Source: Chloroflexota bacterium
Lineage (GTDB): Bacteria > Chloroflexota > Dehalococcoidia > Lucifugimonadales > Lucifugimonadaceae
Direction of reading: 5' to 3'
NCBI GenBank assembly: GCA_002699165.1
Contig: PABO01000015.1
Location: forward strand, 29,221 to 67,331
DNA length: 38,111 bases
Part shown: in pieces, positions 1-7,975 of the stretch
Position numbering within the stretch: position 1 is the first letter of the stretch
Layout: every line of letters begins with the position of its first letter
Notes under the pieces: generated by a model
Told to the model about the DNA's origin: nothing
Databases searched by the model: none
What the model saw: only the letters and a program-made list of their open reading frames with translations
Position numbers and translations under genes: made by a program

Positions 1-718
1 TTAATTTTATTACTGGCTTTAATTCCATATTTATTTCTCTAAAAACCTCTCCTAAGGTAATTTGATTTTTTGAAACTAAATTTATAGGGCCTTTTAGTTT
101 TTCATTATTAATTATGTGAAGAATTGCTCTTATTGCATCTATTTTAGAAATCCAGGGGAAATAATTTTTTCCTGAACCGATTTTATTGATTCCAATTATG
201 CTGCTGTATTTCTTCATATAAGTATATATGTCTGCATTTTTATCTATTATTGTTCCAAATCTTAAAAAAACAATCCTTGTTTTTTCAAGTTGCTGAATTG
301 ATTCCCATTCTTCTACTAAATCTGCAATTATCCCTCTTCCTTTTGGAGATCTTTCATCAATTATTTCATTTGGTCTATCTCCATAAATCCCACATGCAGA
401 TGCTGAAATTATTAATTTTGGAGGTGTTTTAGAATTCTTAATTGAATTAATCAAAGTTTTAGTAGAGCTAATTCTACTAGACTTTATCTCTGAAAATTTT
501 TTTCTTTTAAATGGATTTATTATTCTTTCACCATTTAAATTTATTATTATTTGAGATTCATCGATTAAGTTTTGAGGTAAAAAATTATTTTGAGGATCCC
601 AAAAATATTTTTTATTTTTATTCCTTAGAAGACAATTTATTTCAAAATTTTCTTTTGAAAGTGCTGATACTAAACTTTTTCCTAAATATCCACTAGAACC
701 ACTTATAGTAATTTTCAT
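1..718 (-). CDS. NAD-dependent epimerase, TIGR01777/SDR39U1 (YfcH-like) family, 3' end truncated by window edge
   Basis: Manual reverse-strand translation from ATG at 718: MKITISGSSGYLGKSLVSALSKENFEINCLLRNKNK...IIINLNGERI...SSRISSTKTLINSI...IISASACGIYGD...DERSP...VEEWESIQ...FLRFGTII...IGSGKNYFPWISKIDAIRAI...GPINLVS. Rossmann glycine motif and family signatures present. Open to base 1; absent from the ORF track because it is partial. Confidence 0.9.
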   Translation of the reverse strand, partial: MKITISGSSGYLGKSLVSALSKENFEINCLLRNKNKKYFWDPQNNFLPQNLIDESQIIINLNGERIINPFKRKKFSEIKSSRISSTKTLINSIKNSKTPPKLIISASACGIYGDRPNEIIDERSPKGRGIIADLVEEWESIQQLEKTRIVFLRFGTIIDKNADIYTYMKKYSSIIGINKIGSGKNYFPWISKIDAIRAILHIINNEKLKGPINLVSKNQITLGEVFREINMELKPVIKL

Positions 719-805
719 TATATTTTTTTAAGCTGATATACTTTCAATAAACTTTTTATAGAAAAATAATAATATATATATAAAATAATCTCCAAGAGAA
801 TTAAA

Positions 806-1792
806 ATGCAATATACCCAAAAAATTACAAATATTTCAGATAAATTAGTTGAAATTTTAAATTCATTAGATAATTTTCAATTAAAGAAAATTAATTTTAA
901 ATTTGAAGATGATGAAAGATTTATTTGGTATTACACTCCGCATGAACAAAATGGACTTTTGGTTTTTCAGATGAAACCATATCAACGTAAATTAGTTTAT
1001 GAATTATTGGAACTTACATATTCAAATAAAGGATATCAAACAGCTAAATCAATTATAAATTTAGAATCTATTTTAGGTGATTATGAAGCAAATCACTCAA
1101 ATTCTAACGATGGAGGTAATGGTGCATGGGTTAGATCTGAAGAAAGATACTGGTTAGCTATTTTTGGAGATCCTTCTTCGGATAAACCATGGGGTTACAG
1201 ATTTGGTGGACATCATATAGGTTTAACTGTAAACGTGAAATCTGATTATATTTCTATGCACCCTCTTTTTTTTGGAGCAAATCCAGCAAAGGTTCTTGAA
1301 GGAGAAAAAAAAGGATTTAGGGCACTCAGTCTTGAAGAAGATGTAGCTCGAAAGTTAGTCACATCCCTATCCGAGGATAATAGAAAAATTGCAATTATAA
1401 ACCCAACGGCTCCTCCTGATATATTAACTGCAAATTATAGGAATTTTAATTCCTCAGATTTTAATGCAGGGCTAAATTTCAATAAATTAAATGATAAACA
1501 GAAAGATAATCTTATAGACCTGATTAAGGTGTATACGAATAGATTTACAGAAGAATATGCTCTAAATTATCTAAATCAAATATTAAAAAATGGATTTGAA
1601 AATACAACTTTTGCTTGGTCAGGATCGATTGATATATCAAAAGAGCATTATTATTTTATAAGACATGATAAATTTCTAATTGAGTATGATAATACTCAAA
1701 ACAATGCAAATCATATTCATTCAGTTTTAAGAGATTTCAATGGAGATTATGGAGAAGACATTCTTTCTAAACATTATAATTCTAATCATTAG
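806..1792 (+). CDS. DUF3500 domain-containing protein
   Basis: 328 aa ORF with DUF3500-like WLAIFGDPSSDKPWGYRFGGHHIGLTVNV segment. Confidence 0.8.
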   Translation: MQYTQKITNISDKLVEILNSLDNFQLKKINFKFEDDERFIWYYTPHEQNGLLVFQMKPYQRKLVYELLELTYSNKGYQTAKSIINLESILGDYEANHSNSNDGGNGAWVRSEERYWLAIFGDPSSDKPWGYRFGGHHIGLTVNVKSDYISMHPLFFGANPAKVLEGEKKGFRALSLEEDVARKLVTSLSEDNRKIAIINPTAPPDILTANYRNFNSSDFNAGLNFNKLNDKQKDNLIDLIKVYTNRFTEEYALNYLNQILKNGFENTTFAWSGSIDISKEHYYFIRHDKFLIEYDNTQNNANHIHSVLRDFNGDYGEDILSKHYNSNH

Positions 1793-3423
1793 GTAGATAG
1801 AATATTTATTATTTCTCCTTCATCGTTAAGATCAATATCGAAAGCATTCGGATTACTAGGGAGACCTGGTAGTGTAATTATGTCTCCAGCTAAAGTTACT
1901 ATTTGTTTAGCCCCTCCAAGTACTCTCACCTCTTTAATTGGGAGTGTGTGACCAGTAGGAGCCCCCCGTAATTTAGAGTCTGCAGAAACAGATAAATGTG
2001 TTTTAGCCATGCAAATAGGAAAATTCCAACCTTGACTCTCAAAAAGCCTTAGCGTTGTTCTTGTCATTGGACTCCATGAAACCTTATCAGCAGAATAAAT
2101 ATTTTTAGCAAGACTTTCAACTTTATCAATTGGACTATCAGAATCTTCGTATAGTAAATTAATTTTTTCATTATTATTTTCTAAACTTGAAATATATTCA
2201 GCTAATTCAATCATTCCGTCTCCACCTTTTGCAAATCCATCAGACTCTATAGCAATAGAGTTATTTTCTTTACAAATATCTTTTATAAGTTCTATTTCTT
2301 CCTTTGTATCGTCTGGAAATTTATTTATTGCAACGACCGATTTTAATCCATATCTAGAAACTATTCTTATAGCATTTTTTAAATTTTCAGCACCGTCAAT
2401 TATAGCTTTTTTATTTTTCTCATTAAGTTTCTTAACATCAACTCCACCATGCCATTTTAATCCTCTAATAGTCGCAACAATTACAGCACAGAAAGGTTTT
2501 GGTCCTCCTTGGCGAACCTTTATATCCATAAATTTTTCGAATCCTAAATCCGCTCCAAATCCAGCTTCAGTTATTACATAATCCGCAAAAGATGATGCTA
2601 TTTGATCTGCTAATATTGATGAGCATCCATGAGCAATATTTCCAAAAGGTCCCATATGCACAATAGCAGGTTGCCCTTCAACTGTTTGAGCTAGATTTGG
2701 TTTGATTGCATCCTTAAGCAATGCCATCATTGATCCTACAGCATTGATCTCTTTAGCCAACACAGGCGTTTTATCTTTCTTCCAACCAACAACGATATTC
2801 CCTAATCTTTCTCTAAGATCGGAATATGAATCAGTTAATGCCAAAATAGCCATTATTTCAGAAGCTGCTGATATATCAAATCCAGTATTCCTTAATGGAG
2901 AAGTATTTTTACCTCCAGTTCCAGCAATAATATTTCTTAAGGATCTATCTTCTGCATCTGTAACCCTTCGCCAAGTTATATTCTCAGGATAAAATTCTTT
3001 GATAGCATTTCTATAAACTGTATTATCTACCATTGCAGCCAATAAATTATGAGCAGATTCCATTGCATGAAAATCACCATTAAAATGTAAATTAATATCA
3101 ACTGCAGGCTCTACGGTAGCCTTTCCTCCGCCTGTTCCTCCTCCTTTATGGCCAAATACTGGTCCTAATGAAGGTTGCCTTATTGTTAATGCCACATTTT
3201 TATTTATTTTTCCTAGGCCTTGAGTTAATCCTATGGCAGTTGTGGATTTCCCTTCACCAAGTGGAGTAGGAGTTATTGCAGTTACAACAACCAATTTAGA
3301 AATTTTATTTTTATTTATATTTTCAAGAGGAATTTTAGCCTTAAATTTCCCGTATAATTCTAATGAATCTTTCTCAATTCCTAATTCATCTGCAATTTGT
3401 TCTATATGTTTAATTTTTTTCAT
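1789..3423 (-). CDS. fhs: Formate--tetrahydrofolate ligase
   Basis: VVVTAITPTPLGEGKSTTAIGLTQGLG...RQPSLGPVFGHKGGGTGGGKATVEP...INLHFNGDFHA. Likely start MKKIKHIEQ at 3423 rather than 3447. Confidence 0.96.
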   Translation of the reverse strand: MKKIKHIEQIADELGIEKDSLELYGKFKAKIPLENINKNKISKLVVVTAITPTPLGEGKSTTAIGLTQGLGKINKNVALTIRQPSLGPVFGHKGGGTGGGKATVEPAVDINLHFNGDFHAMESAHNLLAAMVDNTVYRNAIKEFYPENITWRRVTDAEDRSLRNIIAGTGGKNTSPLRNTGFDISAASEIMAILALTDSYSDLRERLGNIVVGWKKDKTPVLAKEINAVGSMMALLKDAIKPNLAQTVEGQPAIVHMGPFGNIAHGCSSILADQIASSFADYVITEAGFGADLGFEKFMDIKVRQGGPKPFCAVIVATIRGLKWHGGVDVKKLNEKNKKAIIDGAENLKNAIRIVSRYGLKSVVAINKFPDDTKEEIELIKDICKENNSIAIESDGFAKGGDGMIELAEYISSLENNNEKINLLYEDSDSPIDKVESLAKNIYSADKVSWSPMTRTTLRLFESQGWNFPICMAKTHLSVSADSKLRGAPTGHTLPIKEVRVLGGAKQIVTLAGDIITLPGLPSNPNAFDIDLNDEGEIINILST

Positions 3424-4639
3424 AATTTTTTGGATTTTTAATAACAATTATAAGTATACAAGAGATTATACAGAGAGTAGCCATAACAATGAATGAATGG
3501 TAATAGGTATCATATTTGTCATAAAAATAACCAACAATTACAGGAGATATCATCATGCCTATACCCATAGGGAAGGCATTTAATCCTAAAATTGTACCGT
3601 AGTATTTTCCACCGAAAAAATCTCCTCTTAAAGCATGAAATACTGGTGTTCGCATCCCAAAACCTATTCCCCAAAGAATTGAAAATAAAATAACTATTGA
3701 ATAACTACTTGCATATGCAAGTATTACGATAGCTAATGCTTGGACTATAAAAAATATTGGAATAATAATTTTTTTATTAAAAATATCTCCTAATATTCCT
3801 CCTGATAGCTGTCCAAAAAACTGCAGTATAGAAATAATAGGTAAGATTGTACCAGCGGTTATAATATCTAAACCAACGCCATTTTCATCTGTCAAATATA
3901 AAAACAGATGAGCAGAAATTGCTCCAACAGATATATTTGCAAAAAGATGTGATAAAGCTAGTATCCAAAAAGGCTGAGTTTTCATTGCTTCTTTAGGATG
4001 CATATTCGTATCTGAAAAAAATTTTCTTTTAGATTCTTTTAGCTTTTCTAAAAAACTTATATCTGGTCTTTTCTTTATTATGAATGATAATATTGGACCA
4101 GCAATGATAAATATTATAGCTAGATAAATCATTGTTTCTCTCCATCCATTTTTATCAATTGAAAGTACCATCAAGGGTAAAAAAAATCCTCCAAAAGAAC
4201 TTCCTCCAATTACCCAGCTCATAGCTGTAGATCTTTTGTGAGGCATCCAAACATTAACTGCGGACATTGAGGGTACAAAACCTCCAATACTTACACCAAT
4301 TGATACCAATAAATAAGATAAGTAATAAAACAAAATCGTATTAATAGTACTAAGCCAAAATAAACCTAAGCTAGCAACAAAAAATCCAATAAGAATCATC
4401 TTCCATGCACCAAATCTATCTGTAAGAAATCCTTCAAGAGGCCCCAGTAAAGCTCCTCCGAATCTACCAAATGATGCGACTCCTGAAACTACTGTTCTTG
4501 ACCAATTAAATTCATCTTCAATAGCCTTGAAAATAATACTTCCACCACTAAATGTAGGAATACTTGATATAGCAGTATTTAATCCACCAGCAATACTAAT
4601 CCACCATCCATAATAAATTTTTTTTATTTTGCTTTTCAT
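3410..4639 (-). CDS. MFS transporter, OFA/monocarboxylate-like
   Basis: About 409 aa, 12-TM hydrophobic pattern, YYGWWIS N-terminus and GPLEGFLTDRFGAWKM loop typical of OFA/MCT-type MFS. Ends 14 nt inside fhs. Confidence 0.8.
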   Translation of the reverse strand: MKSKIKKIYYGWWISIAGGLNTAISSIPTFSGGSIIFKAIEDEFNWSRTVVSGVASFGRFGGALLGPLEGFLTDRFGAWKMILIGFFVASLGLFWLSTINTILFYYLSYLLVSIGVSIGGFVPSMSAVNVWMPHKRSTAMSWVIGGSSFGGFFLPLMVLSIDKNGWRETMIYLAIIFIIAGPILSFIIKKRPDISFLEKLKESKRKFFSDTNMHPKEAMKTQPFWILALSHLFANISVGAISAHLFLYLTDENGVGLDIITAGTILPIISILQFFGQLSGGILGDIFNKKIIIPIFFIVQALAIVILAYASSYSIVILFSILWGIGFGMRTPVFHALRGDFFGGKYYGTILGLNAFPMGIGMMISPVIVGYFYDKYDTYYHSFIVMATLCIISCILIIVIKNPKNYEKN

Positions 4640-4648
4640 CAATTATTA

Positions 4649-4696
4649 CGTGTACACGGTATCATGTATCAATTTACAGGTAAACGTTTCCGTGTA
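4649..4696. promoter_or_regulatory. Candidate operator region upstream of MFS-fhs
   Basis: Perfect palindrome CGTGTACACG (4649-4658), perfect palindrome AAACGTTT (4682-4689), and TACACGG (4653-4659)/CCGTGTA (4690-4696) inverted repeat, all in the short gap upstream of the MFS start. Confidence 0.4.
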
Positions 4697-4697
4697 G

Positions 4698-5375
4698 TTA
4701 TTTAAATTTTGTAAATACTTTATTTTTATATTTGAAAATTATTGGTTTTCCAGTCTGAATTTCGAGCTTTTCTGTCTCTTTTTCTGACTTATTTTTTATT
4801 ATTTTTATTAAAGCTCTTATGCTATTTCCATGAGCAGCTATCAAAATATTTTTTTCTTCTTCTAATTTATTAAACAAAATTTCATTACAGAATTCTTTTA
4901 CTCTATTTACTGTTTCTTCAAGTGATTCTCCTAGGGGTATTCTAGATTTAGGTATGTTTTTAAAAAGAGGATTCTCTAATTGTTTTTGTTGATCTTTTTT
5001 TTCTAGCAATGGAGGTTTTGTTTTGAAACTTCTTCTCCATTGGAATACTTTTTCTTTTCCAAATTTTGCTGCTGTTTCATCTTTATTTAGACCTTGTAAA
5101 TCTCCATAATGCCTTTCATTTAAGCGCCAGTCTTTTTCTAATTTTACAAACTCATGATTTGATTTATTAAGAATTATTTCACCTGTTTTGATAGCTCTAT
5201 TGAAAATAGAACTATAAGCATTATCTATATTTATTTTGTTATCTAAAATTTCTAAAGCTGCAATTTCAGCCTCTTTGATACCATCATTTGATAAAGAAAT
5301 ATCAGTCCATCCTGTAAATCTATTTTCTACGTTCCATAAACTTTTACCATGCCTGACTAGGATTAATAAGCTCAA
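4698..5375 (-). CDS. gpmA: 2,3-bisphosphoglycerate-dependent phosphoglycerate mutase
   Basis: LILVRHGKSLWNVENRFTGWTDISLS...ERHYGDLQGLNK...LIAAHGNSIRAL. Likely TTG start at 5375 (MSLLILVRHG) preceded by GAGG; the ORF track gives 5387. Confidence 0.94.
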   Translation of the reverse strand: MSLLILVRHGKSLWNVENRFTGWTDISLSNDGIKEAEIAALEILDNKINIDNAYSSIFNRAIKTGEIILNKSNHEFVKLEKDWRLNERHYGDLQGLNKDETAAKFGKEKVFQWRRSFKTKPPLLEKKDQQKQLENPLFKNIPKSRIPLGESLEETVNRVKEFCNEILFNKLEEEKNILIAAHGNSIRALIKIIKNKSEKETEKLEIQTGKPIIFKYKNKVFTKFK

Positions 5376-5409
5376 TTGATTCCTCAAATTTTTAGATACT
5401 GATATATTA

Positions 5410-5962
5410 TCAATTTTTTATAATAAGTCTAAGGTTTTCTTCTTTCTCTAAACTAATTATTTCTTCTAAATATTTATAATCATTTTTTATTTCTAGGACA
5501 TTTATATATTTTTTTGTAGGCAAATAATCATATGATTCTTCTAAACACCTAAATTCAAATCTATTTTTTGTTTCTAATATTTTTCTTGTACAAGGCTCCA
5601 TGCTTGATAAACCAACTGAATTACCAAATTTATCAAAATATATTATTGTAAGAGGGAAATAAGTTTTATACATCCAAAATCCTTTTTGTTCTTGTTCTTG
5701 TTCATATTGGAAAATCATTCCGTCTATATTTGGGCTTAGATCTTCTCTGCACATTAGTCCAAATTTATATTCGTTAATATTTTTACCAAGGTATGTTTCT
5801 AGAGGATAATTAAAGTCTTTAGTTTGGATATTTATTGATATAGATTCATAATTAATTAATTTTTCATCACAACCATTGTAAAAATCAATAATTCGATTAT
5901 CTAATTCACAAGAATTTATAAGTGGTATTACTAGTACAATTAAAAATACTTTTTTTTTTCAT
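5410..5962 (-). CDS. DUF192-family lipoprotein; N-terminus out of frame by 1 nt at an A10 homopolymer
   Basis: GLMCREDLSPNIDGMIFQYEQEQEQKGFWMYKTYFPLTIIYFDKFGNSV...PCTRK matches the DUF192 layout. The same frame extends upstream as KKKVFLIVLVIPLINSCELDNRIIDFYNGCDEK... (lipoprotein signal), but ATG at 5962-5960 is one base out of frame because of the 10-T run 5950-5959. Confidence 0.7.
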
Positions 5963-6876
5963 TCATTTAGGAGTTCTTTTACTTTTCTAGGTATCTCAAA
6001 CTTAATATCTTCATCTATATCATCAAACTTATAAACATTTGAAGGGTTAAGTTTTTTTATTATTTCGTAGACTAACTTATCAGGTGTAGATGCTCCTGAA
6101 GTTAATCCTATTTTTTCAATACCTTTCAACCAATCTGGATTTATTTCGTCATAAGAATTTATAAGATATGCTTTTGTCCCTGATTGTATAGATACATCTC
6201 TTAATCTGTTACAATTTGAAGAATTTGAAGCTCCAACTACTAAGATTAAATCAACTTTTTTTGCAAGCTTCACTGTTACTTCTTGTCTATTTGTTGTTGC
6301 ATAACAAATATCATTTCTAATTGTTGCATTAGGGTAAATAGACTTGATTTTATCTACTGTTTGCTGTGTATCTCTAACTGATAATGTAGTTTGAGAAAGG
6401 ACGACGACATCTTTATCTTTTGATTTTTCTTTTTCTAACTGAAATTTTTCTCTATCGTCAATTATCTTCATGTTTGCCTGACCTGAAGTTCCTATAACTT
6501 CTTGATGTCCTTTATGTCCAACTAAGATTATATTTTTACCTTCTCTTGAGTATTTTTTTGCCTCGTTATGAACTTTTGTAACTAAAGGGCAAGTTGCATC
6601 AATCACAGTTATATTTTTTTTCTTTGCTAAAGCATAATCTTCAGGAGGGGAGCCGTGGGCAGAAAATACTACTACAGAATTATTAGGAATATCTTTTACA
6701 TTTTCTACTGTGATTGCTCCTTTAGATTCTACCTCAGAAACAACTACAGGATTATGTACTATTTGATGTTTTACATATACCGGAGAGCCATATTTCTCTA
6801 AAGCAATTTCTACTAAATCAATTGCAAGTACAACTCCGGCACAAAAACCTCTAGGGTTTGCTAAATAAATTTCCAT
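5959..6876 (-). CDS. ispH: 4-hydroxy-3-methylbut-2-enyl diphosphate reductase
   Basis: ANPRGFCAGVVLAIDLVE...HQIVHNPVVV...FSAHGSPPE...DATCPLVTKVH...GHKGHQEVIGT...GASNSSNCNRL. Confidence 0.97.
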   Translation of the reverse strand: MEIYLANPRGFCAGVVLAIDLVEIALEKYGSPVYVKHQIVHNPVVVSEVESKGAITVENVKDIPNNSVVVFSAHGSPPEDYALAKKKNITVIDATCPLVTKVHNEAKKYSREGKNIILVGHKGHQEVIGTSGQANMKIIDDREKFQLEKEKSKDKDVVVLSQTTLSVRDTQQTVDKIKSIYPNATIRNDICYATTNRQEVTVKLAKKVDLILVVGASNSSNCNRLRDVSIQSGTKAYLINSYDEINPDWLKGIEKIGLTSGASTPDKLVYEIIKKLNPSNVYKFDDIDEDIKFEIPRKVKELLNE

Positions 6877-7017
6877 ATTTTAAAAAGTTTATACTTAAAG
6901 TATAATATTTTTTTTTGATATTACATATATTAGAAAAATTTTAATACTTTTATATTTATAAAATTATTATTTTTAATATTTTTTTTTGATAGATTATGAA
7001 TATACATAAAATTGAAT

Positions 7018-7965
7018 ATGAAAAATACACAAAAAGGTCCATTAATTATTAGTGGGAACGCTCACAATACACTAGCAAAAGATATTGCATCATACATAGG
7101 GCAAGATTTAACTAGGGCAGAGGTATTTAAATTTAATAATGATAATACTTTTGTAAAAATACTTGAAAACGTCAGAGAGCGTGATGTTTTTATAATACAA
7201 CCTACGGCTTTTCCTGTGAATGATAATATAATGGAATTATTGATTATGATAGATGCAGCTAAAAGAGCATCTGCAGGAAGAATAACTGCAGTTATTCCAT
7301 ATTTTTCCTACGCAAGAACAGATAAAAAAGATCAACCTCGGGTTCCTATTACAGGTAGACTGATCGCAGATTTAATAACTACAGCAGGTGCAGATAGAGT
7401 AATGATGATGGATTTACATGCAGGTCAAGTTCAAGGTTTTTTCTCAGCTACAGTTGATGAATTAACTGCATTACCCATACTAGCAAGTTATTTTATAGAT
7501 AAAAAATATGATGATTGGGTTGTAGTATCTCCAGATATTGGAGGAACAAAAAGAGCTAGAGATTTCGCAAATAAATTAGGAGCTCCACTAGCAATTATAG
7601 AAAAAAGAAGAATTGGGAATAAAGATACGGTAGAGACTCTTAATATAATTGGAGAGGTAAAAGATCGATCAGCAATTTTATTTGATGATGAAATAAATAC
7701 AGGCGGAACTATGATAGCGGGTTCAAAAATTTTGAAGGAAAATAATGTTAAAGATGTTTATGTTGCCGCTACACATGGAGTTTTTCCAAATGGGTCTCTT
7801 GAAAAAATAGTAAGCTCAGAGGAAATAAAAGAGATAGTAGTAACAGATAGCTTACCTATTCGGAATGAAAGCTCTAAGCTTAAAATTCTTCCTATTTCTG
7901 AACTTTTAGGAGAAGCTATCAAGCGAACAAATCGTGGTGATTCAGTAGGTGCACTTTTCTTGTAG
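7018..7965 (+). CDS. prs: Ribose-phosphate pyrophosphokinase
   Basis: DLHAGQVQGFFSATVDELTALPI, VVSPDIGGTKRARDFANKLGAPLAIIEKRR, ILFDDEINTGGTM. Start ATG 7018 (TTG at 7012 also possible). Confidence 0.96.
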   Translation: MKNTQKGPLIISGNAHNTLAKDIASYIGQDLTRAEVFKFNNDNTFVKILENVRERDVFIIQPTAFPVNDNIMELLIMIDAAKRASAGRITAVIPYFSYARTDKKDQPRVPITGRLIADLITTAGADRVMMMDLHAGQVQGFFSATVDELTALPILASYFIDKKYDDWVVVSPDIGGTKRARDFANKLGAPLAIIEKRRIGNKDTVETLNIIGEVKDRSAILFDDEINTGGTMIAGSKILKENNVKDVYVAATHGVFPNGSLEKIVSSEEIKEIVVTDSLPIRNESSKLKILPISELLGEAIKRTNRGDSVGALFL

Positions 7966-7975
7966 TAAATTCTTT

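Noticed and set aside
250-696. Plus-strand ORFs 250-432 and 511-696
   Set aside because: Low-complexity L/F-rich shadows antisense to the TIGR01777 epimerase on the minus strand.
2702-3496. Plus-strand ORFs 2702-2992 and 3233-3496
   Set aside because: Antisense to conserved fhs coding sequence; no ribosome-binding site or recognisable domain.
6894-7000. T-rich/A-rich stretches between ispH and prs as terminators
   Set aside because: No stable GC-containing stem precedes them; the gap is a divergent promoter region.
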